A program made the translations under genes and the position numbers. This document shows, piece by piece, positions 1-6,655 of a stretch of 26,098 bases of DNA. The stretch is from Patescibacteria group bacterium (GTDB lineage: Bacteria > Patescibacteriota > Patescibacteriia > 2-12-FULL-60-25). The stretch is taken from NCBI GenBank assembly GCA_018061485.1, contig JAGOUA010000001.1:1-26098 (forward strand). The letters are read 5' to 3'. The notes beneath the pieces were generated by a model. The model was not told the DNA's origin and searched no databases. It saw only the letters and a list, made by a program, of their open reading frames with translations. Numbering within the stretch: position 1 is the stretch's first letter; each line of letters begins with the position of its first letter.

Positions 1-1319
1 CCATCACGATTAATCTCGCGCCCGCCGATCAGCGAAAATCCGGCTCGAGCTTTGATCTACCCATCGCCCTTTCACTCTTGCACGAGCAAGGCCTCATTCC
101 CGATGCCTTTGTCGCTCAATCCCTCGTGTATGGTGAGCTTGGCTTAGATGGCGCCCTTCGTCCCGTACGAGGGACGTTGGCCGCCGCCCTCCTGGCAAAA
201 TCCCTAGGAAAAACCACACTCGTGATTGCGCGCGAGCAAGCAGAAGAGGCGAGTTATGTGAGCGATCTGCGTATTATCGGCGTTCCTTCACTTCGAGAGC
301 TGGTTGCCGTGGCACGAGGAAGCGCTGAAGCGACGGTCATCCATCCACGAGCGCAAGAACCACCCGTCCTTCGGCCGCTTTTGGATGAAGTACGTGGTCA
401 CGTGCAAGCAAAGCGCGCACTGGAAATTGCCGCCGCCGGAGGGCATAACGTCTTACTCTACGGACCGCCCGGATCGGGCAAGACGCTTCTCGCTCGTGCC
501 CTCATGGAACTTCTTCCACCCCTCACAGAAGCTGCCTCGCTTGAAAGCACACGCATTCACTCGATTGCGGGCACCCTCGCCACGCCACACCTCCTACAAC
601 GTCCACCGTTTCGCTCACCGCATCACACAGCAAGCCTGATCGCTCTCGTTGGTGGCGGCTCACCGATTCGCCCAGGGGAAATCTCGCTCGCGCACAATGG
701 CTTACTTTTCTTAGATGAATTTCCCGAGTATCAACGGCCATTTTTAGAAGCGTTGCGTCAACCGTTAGAAGATCGTGTCATCCATATTAGTCGCGCTGGG
801 GCTTCGCATTGCTTTCCCGCCTCGTTTCAGCTGATCGCTACTATGAATCCTTGCCCATGTGGGTTTCATGGATCCTCGCAGGGCGGATGCACGTGCCAAC
901 CCGCCTCCATTGAGCGATATCACAAGCGACTTAGCGGGCCAATACTAGACCGCATCGACCTGTTCGTGCACATGGACCGCCTACCAAGCGAGGAACTTCG
1001 CACACCGGCTCAAGCCTCGCATATGGACCGTGTACAGCGCATCGAGCAAGCGCAGGCCCTCGCGACAACGCGCTGGGGAACGGCTGGTTACTCGTATGCG
1101 AAAAATCACCTTGCCGATTTGCGCGCGCTTGAAGCAACCCTGGAGAGTACAACGAGTACGCGAGAGCTTCTCCAACAAGCTGTGCAGAAGCACCATCTTT
1201 CTGGGCGCGGCTATACCCGCCTCTTACGTATTGCTCGCACGATTGCCGATCTTCGACAGGAAGAGCACATCACCACCCCCGCCATTCTCGAAGCATTAAC
1301 CTTTCGAAAAAAGGCTTAA
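1..1319 (+). CDS. comM: ComM/YifB-family Mg-chelatase-like AAA+ ATPase (5' end outside window)
   Basis: The reading frame is open from base 3, upstream of any start codon, so the gene begins before the window and only its 3' part is present. Seen: a Lon-protease-S5-like N-terminal remnant (NLAPAD, FDLPIAL), a Walker A motif GPPGSGKT (lysine codon at 480-482), a Walker B motif LLFLDEF (Asp-Glu at 714-719), the family's cysteine cluster CPCG...CTC at about 852-896, and the C-terminal Mg-chelatase domain with LSGRGYTRLLRIARTIADL. Family knowledge: ComM is a hexameric helicase that drives branch migration during natural transformation, and many annotations call it YifB. The role in DNA uptake in this organism is inference. 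It ends with TAA and a putative promoter for the next gene follows within 30 bp. Family membership is very secure. Confidence 0.95.
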   Translation, partial: ITINLAPADQRKSGSSFDLPIALSLLHEQGLIPDAFVAQSLVYGELGLDGALRPVRGTLAAALLAKSLGKTTLVIAREQAEEASYVSDLRIIGVPSLRELVAVARGSAEATVIHPRAQEPPVLRPLLDEVRGHVQAKRALEIAAAGGHNVLLYGPPGSGKTLLARALMELLPPLTEAASLESTRIHSIAGTLATPHLLQRPPFRSPHHTASLIALVGGGSPIRPGEISLAHNGLLFLDEFPEYQRPFLEALRQPLEDRVIHISRAGASHCFPASFQLIATMNPCPCGFHGSSQGGCTCQPASIERYHKRLSGPILDRIDLFVHMDRLPSEELRTPAQASHMDRVQRIEQAQALATTRWGTAGYSYAKNHLADLRALEATLESTTSTRELLQQAVQKHHLSGRGYTRLLRIARTIADLRQEEHITTPAILEALTFRKKA

Positions 1320-1344
1320 ACAAGCGAAAAATGGGCTTTTTCCA

Positions 1345-1373
1345 TTGACGCTTAGCCCCTGCTTCGGTAGACT
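1345..1373 (+). promoter_or_regulatory. Promoter for the M23 peptidase gene
   Basis: TTGACG (1345-1350), a 17-bp spacer, then TAGACT (1368-1373). Transcription would start near 1380 and leave a leader of roughly 157 nt before the TTG start at 1537. A weak A-rich/T-rich hairpin (1326-1342) lies just upstream and may end the comM transcript. I recognise no known riboswitch in the leader. Confidence 0.5.
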
Positions 1374-1536
1374 GGTCGGTACAGTGCTTATTGGAAGCGT
1401 TCGATAAACAGCAGACCAAGCTAGGAAGCCGCACCGCCTGATACGACCCCTTCCCGCTGACGTCTGACTCGAGGAACCCTCTATTAAACCTCTCTCTCCT
1501 TTTTCCTACGGTTGTACTCGCGCCGCCCTCCTGGCT

Positions 1537-3045
1537 TTGGATGGCGTGCGATTCTTCGTACGAACGATCGATACAGGCGTTACGGCGTTTCAACGCGTCA
1601 CCGCTCCGATCCAACGTCTTTTGCAATCGACGATCGTTCTTCCTGTTTATAAAGCAGCCTTTTTTGCGCAGCTTCGCGTCAAACAAACCCTCGCCTCTAC
1701 ACGTGGCGTGATTTTTCTTGTCTTTACCAGTAAATACTCTCTTCACGTGTTATTTGTTGGTGTCGCTATTACATTTACCGTTCTTCAACTCGCCCCGTCC
1801 ACGGCTTCGGCAGATATCGGCAAACGCTCTATCCTGTACGCGCTCGTGACTAATGGCGAAGCGTCCGTGACCACCGAAACGGGTGTATCTCTCGCAAAAG
1901 CTACCACCAAACCCCCTCTTGATGAAACGATCGAGGCCTTTCCGGCTATAGACTACGGCCTCGAAGAGACGGCGGACGCGTACGCCTACGCTCCGGATCA
2001 AGGCCTTGCGGGGAATCTTGCTTGGGAGCCCATCCATACGCCGGCTATTCGCGAAGGCGCTCCAAGTATTCCGCCAACTACCGTCGCCACAGAAGAGCCG
2101 CCCGCTACCCCAACCAAGCGTACCGAGGTCATCACCTACACGATCCGTTCGGGCGACACGCTCGCTCGTATCGCGCAGAACCATCAGGTGAACGTCTCCA
2201 CCATCACGTGGGCAAACAACCTCACAGAGCGCTCCGTCTTGCGTCCGGGCAACACGCTGCGCATTCCTCCTGTATCGGGCGTGCTGCACACCGTCAAAAA
2301 AGGAGAAACACTCTCGAGCATCGCGGCACGATATAACATCCCTCTCAGCAGTATCCGCGAGCAAAACACCCTTGGAGCATCTCTTACCCTTGGAACCGAG
2401 CTCGTGATTCCAAACGGGAAACCTGTGGTGGCGGTTGCAACCCCCGTCAGAACACCAACACCGACACCAAAACCGACAACGACGACGGCTCCAAAGCCCG
2501 CGGCGACCACACCAACCATCACCGCGCCAACCGCTAAGACGCCAAAAGTTACGGGACGTGTAGCCGTTAAGCCGGGCGTGCCAATCTCCGGCATTCGCAA
2601 CAAAGCCTACGATATCTATCAAGAGCTTTCCAACTCCAAAGAAGATAATCGCGACAAGCCGGAAGACAAAGAAGACACATCGAAAACCAAGCTTTTGTGG
2701 CCAACGCGTTCATTTCGCGTGAACCAGTACTACGGATGGAACCACACCGGCTTGGACATCGATGGCGACTACACAGACCCGATCTACGCTTCAGAAGATG
2801 GTACTGTCACGCAGTCTGGATGGAATAGCGGTGGCTATGGTCTTCAAATCGTGATTGACCACCCGTCCGGCTTCCGTACGCGCTACGCTCACGCCTCAAA
2901 ACTCTTCGTCAAAGCGGGAGACGAGGTTAAGCGCGGCGAAGTGATTGGCTACGTGGGAACCACGGGACGCTCAACGGGTACGCACTTACACTACGAAATC
3001 TACCTGAACGGCGTTCGCAAGAATCCTCTCACGTACACACGCTAA
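1537..3045 (+). CDS. Membrane-anchored LysM-LysM-M23 peptidoglycan endopeptidase
   Basis: Probable zinc metallopeptidase that cuts peptide cross-links in peptidoglycan. Order of parts, numbered from TTG 1537: an N-terminal region with a hydrophobic segment at about 59-92 (membrane anchor or uncleaved signal), two LysM wall-binding domains at about 199-246 and 249-294, a Thr/Pro/Lys-rich linker, a charged stretch, and a C-terminal M23 domain at about 390-500. The zinc ligands and catalytic residues are visible: H403 and D407 in HTGLD, H452 in YAH, and H483/H485 in HLHYE, so the enzyme looks active. The start is uncertain. TTG 1537 and GTG 1546 are both possible, neither has a good Shine-Dalgarno, and no in-frame ATG fits. 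The putative TTGACG/TAGACT promoter at 1345-1373 would serve it as a single gene. Confidence 0.9.
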   Translation: MDGVRFFVRTIDTGVTAFQRVTAPIQRLLQSTIVLPVYKAAFFAQLRVKQTLASTRGVIFLVFTSKYSLHVLFVGVAITFTVLQLAPSTASADIGKRSILYALVTNGEASVTTETGVSLAKATTKPPLDETIEAFPAIDYGLEETADAYAYAPDQGLAGNLAWEPIHTPAIREGAPSIPPTTVATEEPPATPTKRTEVITYTIRSGDTLARIAQNHQVNVSTITWANNLTERSVLRPGNTLRIPPVSGVLHTVKKGETLSSIAARYNIPLSSIREQNTLGASLTLGTELVIPNGKPVVAVATPVRTPTPTPKPTTTTAPKPAATTPTITAPTAKTPKVTGRVAVKPGVPISGIRNKAYDIYQELSNSKEDNRDKPEDKEDTSKTKLLWPTRSFRVNQYYGWNHTGLDIDGDYTDPIYASEDGTVTQSGWNSGGYGLQIVIDHPSGFRTRYAHASKLFVKAGDEVKRGEVIGYVGTTGRSTGTHLHYEIYLNGVRKNPLTYTR

Positions 3046-3105
3046 TCTCCGCCAAAAGCAAATCCCTCCATCGAGGCTCAGAATAAGGATTGTCATGATT
3101 CTTTT

Positions 3106-3139
3106 CACACCCCACTCGCCTTTAGGCGAGTGGGGTGTG
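3106..3139. terminator. Perfect 15-bp hairpin after the M23 gene, no U-tract
   Basis: A GC-rich stem (3106-3120 pairs perfectly with 3125-3139) with a TTTA loop. Neither strand carries a T-run behind the stem, so it is not a classical intrinsic terminator. It lies between the M23 stop and the next gene's promoter and may stabilise the 3' end or halt polymerase inefficiently. Confidence 0.5.
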
Positions 3140-3164
3140 GTTATAACAAGAAAAATCCTTATCC

Positions 3165-3193
3165 TTGCCCTTACGATTCGCGTACGTTATCGT
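3165..3193 (+). promoter_or_regulatory. Putative promoter for the 3226 gene
   Basis: TTGCCC (3165-3170), 17 bp, TATCGT (3188-3193). The -35 resembles the TTGCCC/TTGCCG seen before the 3858 lipoprotein and holA. The match to consensus is moderate. Confidence 0.35.
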
Positions 3194-3225
3194 CACACCG
3201 TCCATCGTAGACAGGGGAATCACCC

Positions 3226-3753
3226 ATGGATACACAGCTCCTTTACGCGCTCGCGGAACACAATGGTCGGAGACTCCGCTCTCCGGAAGAGCAAAACACC
3301 TTTCTCATCGAGCTTCTCGCTCGGTGCAGGGCCATCATCCCAGAGACCGTCCGCACGCCCCACGAACTACTCCGAGAACTGAGGAGGCTTGGGTGGGTTT
3401 GTTTCGAAGATCTGCTGACTCTGAGGATCTGTGCGCCCCTCCCGTATGAGGGGATGGTCCAGACCGTAGAGGCGCGGATCAAGGAAACGGGTAAGACCCC
3501 CGAGGAACTCTGCCGAGACACAATGCTCCTTCCGCTCCTCGTTGGCCTCTACTCAGAGGTAGGTATGCGCAGCATGTTCAAGCTCCTCGCGCGGCCCTGG
3601 AACCCCCATATGGACTGGGAAGACTGGGGTAACTGGGTTGCGGAAAAGGGCTGGATTCAGCGCTCGCCCTACCGTGGCCTGGAAGGTGGGTATCTCTACT
3701 GGATCCGTCCACCCGCCGAAAACCTCGCTGCCGACGCAGACAAAGTCGCCTAG
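3226..3753 (+). CDS. Hypothetical protein, 175 aa, Trp-rich C-terminus
   Basis: I do not recognise this family. ATG 3226 is preceded by AGGGG (3213-3217) at 8-nt spacing, one of the few clear Shine-Dalgarno sites in the window, so the start is well supported. There is no signal peptide and no membrane segment, so it is probably cytoplasmic. The first ~120 residues are Leu/Arg/Glu-rich and look helical (LRELRRLGWVCFEDLLTL). The C-terminal third is rich in tryptophan (WNPHMDWEDWGNWV, GYLYWIRPP). It has its own putative promoter and is closed by a strong intrinsic terminator, so it is a monocistronic unit. Codon use resembles its neighbours. Confidence 0.7.
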   Translation: MDTQLLYALAEHNGRRLRSPEEQNTFLIELLARCRAIIPETVRTPHELLRELRRLGWVCFEDLLTLRICAPLPYEGMVQTVEARIKETGKTPEELCRDTMLLPLLVGLYSEVGMRSMFKLLARPWNPHMDWEDWGNWVAEKGWIQRSPYRGLEGGYLYWIRPPAENLAADADKVA

Positions 3754-3767
3754 CGACTCCTCCCTTA

Positions 3768-3793
3768 CCTCGTGATATCATGAGGCTTTTTTT
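3768..3793 (+). terminator. Intrinsic terminator after the 3226 gene
   Basis: Stem CCTCGTG/CATGAGG (one G-T wobble) with loop ATAT, then C and seven T (3787-3793). It starts 14 bp after the TAG stop. An ATG inside it (3780) is in frame with the next gene but is not its start. Confidence 0.8.
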
Positions 3794-3810
3794 GTCTCCT
3801 GAAAGGTTAC

Positions 3811-3839
3811 TTGCCCTCCCAAGCAGAGCCCCGTATGAT
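3811..3839 (+). promoter_or_regulatory. Promoter for the lipoprotein gene
   Basis: TTGCCC (3811-3816), 17 bp, TATGAT (3834-3839). The predicted transcript start is near 3846, only about 12 nt before ATG 3858. This argues against the in-frame ATG at 3780, which would lie upstream of the promoter. Confidence 0.6.
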
Positions 3840-3857
3840 GCCCGCATATCCCTTACT

Positions 3858-4649
3858 ATGCGTTTTCTTCTTCCTCTCTTGGTTCTTGCCATGCTCGGCG
3901 CTGGATGCGCTCAAGCACCGCAAAATCGTCCTATTACCCCCGCGGCCGGCCCATCTTCTCCCGTTCCAAAAAACGAGCCGGCGATCCTCGCCCTGCAAGA
4001 GGGACGCGTACCACCTCATTCATCCGCCCCTACTCGGGACGGACTTGGTTATTCGCTCATTGGGGAATCTAACTGCTTTGGTGTTGAGTCCGGAGCTGCT
4101 ACGGGTGGGAGTCTACTCAAAACCCTCGCTCATCCCATCGAGAATCAACGTATTCGAGATCAGCGAGATCCTGGCTTCGTAGACGCGATCACGCCAGAGG
4201 TGGCTAAAACTCTCGATGAACGTCTCGTCGCCATCACCCCAACCTCTTCTCGCTTTCTCGCGAGTTTTGTCTGTCAGCTTCGTCCGGACGTACATCTTGT
4301 CGTAGGTATCGCGCGGCCCCTCACTGAACCGACATGGAACCTCTCCCAAGAAGGGATGGTTACGATCCCAGAAGATCTTGCCTACGCAACCCATACTTCA
4401 TCTACTCTTGTTCTCCTCACGGATACACGGACTCAACCGCTTCCAAACGTACGTACGTGGGGTGCTGGCGGCGCCCCAGGCGGAGATCCTAGCCCCTGCA
4501 ACGCGTCTCTTGAAGGGAATGCCATTCGTTGGACTTGTGGGCTGGGCGTAGGTCTAGATGAAGCAACGGATAGCACCTACTATGTTGGCGACCAAATCTA
4601 CACCATCTCCCTCAAAGATGGCTCCGTGACGTCTGTTGTGAGGAAGTAG
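3858..4649 (+). CDS. Putative secreted lipoprotein, 263 aa
   Basis: Function unknown. The N-terminus is a short signal peptide (MRFLLPLLVLAML) ending in a lipobox-like GAGC, so C17 is the likely lipidated residue. A Pro-rich linker follows (about residues 19-40). The remainder is a soluble extracytoplasmic domain with four more cysteines (SNCFG, SFVCQ, SPCNA, WTCG), possibly two disulfides. No known domain is recognised. ATG 3858 is chosen over the longer in-frame ATG 3780 because it yields a clean signal peptide and because the TTGCCC/TATGAT promoter lies between the two. No Shine-Dalgarno is seen. The last 32 codons recur as an orphan fragment at 5597-5692, evidence for a past second copy. 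There is no clear terminator after the stop. Confidence 0.8.
   Translation: MRFLLPLLVLAMLGAGCAQAPQNRPITPAAGPSSPVPKNEPAILALQEGRVPPHSSAPTRDGLGYSLIGESNCFGVESGAATGGSLLKTLAHPIENQRIRDQRDPGFVDAITPEVAKTLDERLVAITPTSSRFLASFVCQLRPDVHLVVGIARPLTEPTWNLSQEGMVTIPEDLAYATHTSSTLVLLTDTRTQPLPNVRTWGAGGAPGGDPSPCNASLEGNAIRWTCGLGVGLDEATDSTYYVGDQIYTISLKDGSVTSVVRK
4554..4649 (+). repeat. Direct repeat copy 1 (3' end of the lipoprotein gene)
   Basis: This 96-bp segment aligns without gaps to 5597-5692; I count 10 mismatches by eye. Both copies end at the TAG stop. Confidence 0.9.
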
Positions 4650-4675
4650 AGACTATCAGCTGTCTCATTCGCCCC

Positions 4676-5458
4676 TCATCCAACGAGTTCATTCCAAAAT
4701 TTCTCCAAATCCTCGTCGTATCCCTTCCTGCGTGATAGAGCTACTACAAAATCTTCTTCCCAGGGCTGATATTCGCCAACACACGTCGCTTGAAAGAGAG
4801 CTGTATACCACTTCATTCTTTCTTCTAGCGAAGAGCTCTTAGAATACCTTTCGAAGAGATGAAGAAAGGCCTGATCTTTTTGTTCAAGATAGCGTATAGC
4901 GGCTTTTTCTCCGCGCCACGGAAGATCGCGAAACGAAAAATACGCGGTGATAAGCTCGATAACACTATACAACAGCCTCAATTCTAGCGCCCTGTGATAG
5001 ATTTCATCCTGTGAACGATAGTACCTCGCATTAGCGATGGCGTTATAGTTTACCTTGACCCAAAGATCTCGCTTTTCCGCCTCATTCACCATTTGCGCAG
5101 GCGGAGCCGAGTGTATAGCCGCTTGAAGAGTCGCGAGCATCCCTTCGGGATCATAGATAATCTTCCCCTTCCCCAGCCATTCAATAAACATCCCATCAAA
5201 GGCATTTGCTGAAACCTCCGCCTTACCTTGTAACTCACGCAAAAACTCCGTATCAAAAAAGAAGACGTCCGAAAATCGCCCTTCGATCATCGTATATACC
5301 GACTTTATCTCTTCGTTGTTCTTATCTAGCACAACCACAAGATCTATATCACTAGACGGCGTGAGTTGCTTGGCGGTTGTACCCGTCAAGAAAACTCCCT
5401 TCACTCTTGGTGAGGTGCTTAACTTGTCTACGAGGGTGGTGAGGGATGAATAATTCAT
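4676..5458 (-). CDS. Nucleotidyltransferase-fold protein (MNT/ANT-like), 260 aa
   Basis: The N-terminal domain has the Pol-beta-type nucleotidyltransferase signature: TGTT at residues 25-28, then SSDIDLVVVLD with putative metal ligands D37 and D39. A possible third carboxylate is in FSDVFFFDTEF near residue 65. The C-terminal ~150 residues are helical and aromatic-rich, like the helper domain of aminoglycoside-type or HEPN-linked nucleotidyltransferases. Substrate unknown: it could modify a small molecule, a protein or tRNA. The signature begins GT rather than GS. It lies opposite to its left-hand neighbours, is visibly more AT-rich than them, and sits between the lipoprotein gene and that gene's orphan 3' fragment, so acquisition by insertion is plausible. 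The ATG has no obvious Shine-Dalgarno. Confidence 0.8.
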   Translation of the reverse strand: MNYSSLTTLVDKLSTSPRVKGVFLTGTTAKQLTPSSDIDLVVVLDKNNEEIKSVYTMIEGRFSDVFFFDTEFLRELQGKAEVSANAFDGMFIEWLGKGKIIYDPEGMLATLQAAIHSAPPAQMVNEAEKRDLWVKVNYNAIANARYYRSQDEIYHRALELRLLYSVIELITAYFSFRDLPWRGEKAAIRYLEQKDQAFLHLFERYSKSSSLEERMKWYTALFQATCVGEYQPWEEDFVVALSRRKGYDEDLEKFWNELVG

Positions 5459-5596
5459 ACGATGCTACTCGCATCTTAACTTGACCGATGGGTCCACGCA
5501 AACGGTCGAACGGGGGATATCGCTCTTATAGACCTACCGTGCGAGCGTGGGCTTTGTTATGGTTCAAAAAAGGGGTTTTGGTATTTTATATTACCC

Positions 5597-5692
5597 CTAG
5601 ATCAAGCAACTGATACCACCTACTATGTTGGCGACCAAGTCTACACCATCTCCCTCAAAGATAGTTCCGTGACGCCTGTTGTGAAGCGGTAG
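5597..5692 (+). pseudogene. Orphan 3' fragment of a second lipoprotein gene
   Basis: Thirty-two codons ending in TAG translate to a close copy of the end of the 3858-4649 lipoprotein (shared TYYVGDQ and YTISLKD). About 90% of bases are identical by eye and homology starts abruptly at 5597. Upstream sequence (5459-5596) shows no start, signal peptide or similarity, so this is a remnant, not a gene. The reading frame is intact over the fragment, which suggests fairly recent loss. I see nothing else recognisable in 5459-5596. Confidence 0.8.
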
Positions 5693-5728
5693 CGCCCTCT
5701 TTTACAAAGAGACTCGCTGTCAAGAAAC

Positions 5729-5754
5729 AAAATCCCCGCATATGCGGGGATTTT
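5729..5754. terminator. Bidirectional terminator (26-bp perfect palindrome)
   Basis: AAAATCCCCGCAT followed by its exact reverse complement. It gives a GC-rich stem flanked by A4 and T4, so it could work on both strands: for the tRNA-Ala(GGC) transcript (minus) and for whatever reads the lipoprotein remnant (plus). The stretch between it and the tRNA (5755-5872) contains only a further 7-bp hairpin (5821-5844). Confidence 0.7.
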
Positions 5755-5872
5755 GATATAGCCCTTCTTCGCTCAAGCGACGAAGAGCAGTCTTCACAAA
5801 GCCTTCATGCTCGCCGCGCTCATCCATCGCTTACGCTATGGATGGCGTGCCAGCCGAAGCCTTGGCGAAGGC

Positions 5873-5948
5873 TGGTGGACCCTACCGGGATCGAACCGGT
5901 CACCTCTTCCATGCCATGGAAGCGCTCTACCAGATGAGCTAAGGGCCC
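5873..5948 (-). tRNA. tRNA-Ala (anticodon GGC), CCA encoded
   Basis: A complete 76-nt cloverleaf: 7-bp acceptor stem, D-arm GCTC/GAGC, anticodon stem CTTCC/GGAAG around the loop ATGGCAT, T-arm CCGG-TTCGATC-CCGG, discriminator A and genomic CCA. The acceptor has the G3-U70 wobble that defines alanine identity. The anticodon GGC reads GCC and GCU. Confidence 0.95.
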
Positions 5949-5960
5949 AAACGTGCGCCT

Positions 5961-5989
5961 ATCATGCGAAAAAAGCGTCTGAGCGTCAA
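5961..5989 (-). promoter_or_regulatory. Promoter of tRNA-Ala(GGC)
   Basis: On the minus strand TTGACG (5984-5989), 17 bp, CATGAT (5961-5966). Transcription would start near 5954, six bases before the mature 5' end. The -35 overlaps the TGA stop of the 5986-6654 gene. Confidence 0.5.
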
Positions 5990-6654
5990 GACGGTCTTTG
6001 GAGTCGTCGCCAGCGCGCGATATCATGCGTCAGCCGCTTAACGGTATACGCACGATGCAGCGCCTCTTCTGAATACCCTGCGTGAGCCTGTAAAGACTTC
6101 CAGACACGATCTCGCTCACGCTTTGCCACTTGGACACGTGGAGCGTATACGTCGTTCACCTCGGCGAATACATCGGCTGCGAGCGCTGTAGGAATATAGT
6201 CAGGGGTCGGCTTGCGTCGAGGCGCTGTAGAACGATCCAAACCCTCTTCCGTCTCCGAAGCTAAAACCCCTCGCGCGGGCACATGTCCACGAGCCACCAA
6301 CTCCAAAAATAAGATCTGTGCACGATCAAACTCTTTTGTTCCCTGTTTTGGACGTTGCTTCTTCCACGCCTCCCATTCACGCATGAGCGTCTCAGAAGCA
6401 ACCGACTGTACCTCCCAATGCTTTAGCCAGCGTTCCCATTCCTGTGCGAGCTCATGATAAAACGCCTCTTGTTGGGCAAATTGCTGATCTGTTTTCCATA
6501 CAACATCATGTTCTAATGCGCGAAAGCGGCGATCATGAGCCTGCGCGAGGGACTCAAACCGCTTTGAGAGGTCTTGAATGCGCGCAAAAAGCTCGGCACG
6601 AGGTGACGACTCACGAGACGCGAAGCGAGAGAAGATACGAGAAAAGAGCGACAT
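5986..6654 (-). CDS. Hypothetical protein, 222 aa, charged and helical
   Basis: Not recognised. The sequence is rich in Arg, Glu, Ala, Gln and Trp and looks largely alpha-helical. Residues ~20-100 (LFARIQDLSKRFESL through HELAQEWERWLKHW) could form coiled coils. A less regular middle (about 105-155) contains Pro/Arg stretches (RRKPTPDYIP), followed by another basic helix. There is no signal peptide. It begins one base after the TAG of the O-antigen-ligase-like gene (TAG-C-ATG), so the two are almost certainly translationally coupled and functionally linked. The stop overlaps the tRNA-Ala promoter. Confidence 0.7.
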   Translation of the reverse strand: MSLFSRIFSRFASRESSPRAELFARIQDLSKRFESLAQAHDRRFRALEHDVVWKTDQQFAQQEAFYHELAQEWERWLKHWEVQSVASETLMREWEAWKKQRPKQGTKEFDRAQILFLELVARGHVPARGVLASETEEGLDRSTAPRRKPTPDYIPTALAADVFAEVNDVYAPRVQVAKRERDRVWKSLQAHAGYSEEALHRAYTVKRLTHDIARWRRLQRPS

Positions 6655-6655
6655 G

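Noticed and set aside
1320..1344. Intrinsic terminator after comM
   Set aside because: Only a 6-bp A/T stem (GAAAAA/TTTTTC) is present; too weak to call.
1750..2622. 290-codon frame on the minus strand
   Set aside because: Antisense to the LysM domains and low-complexity linker; Gly/Arg/Cys-rich translation typical of a shadow frame.
3780..3857. Longer N-terminus for the lipoprotein (ATG 3780)
   Set aside because: That ATG lies inside the preceding terminator and upstream of the gene's own promoter; the signal peptide begins at 3858.
4650..5600. Insertion sequence around the nucleotidyltransferase
   Set aside because: No transposase, terminal inverted repeats or short target duplication; the direct repeat is a gene fragment, not an IS end.
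5755..5872. Small 36-codon minus-strand ORF next to tRNA-Ala(GGC)
   Set aside because: Runs through hairpins and the terminator palindrome, with no ribosome-binding site or recognisable product.
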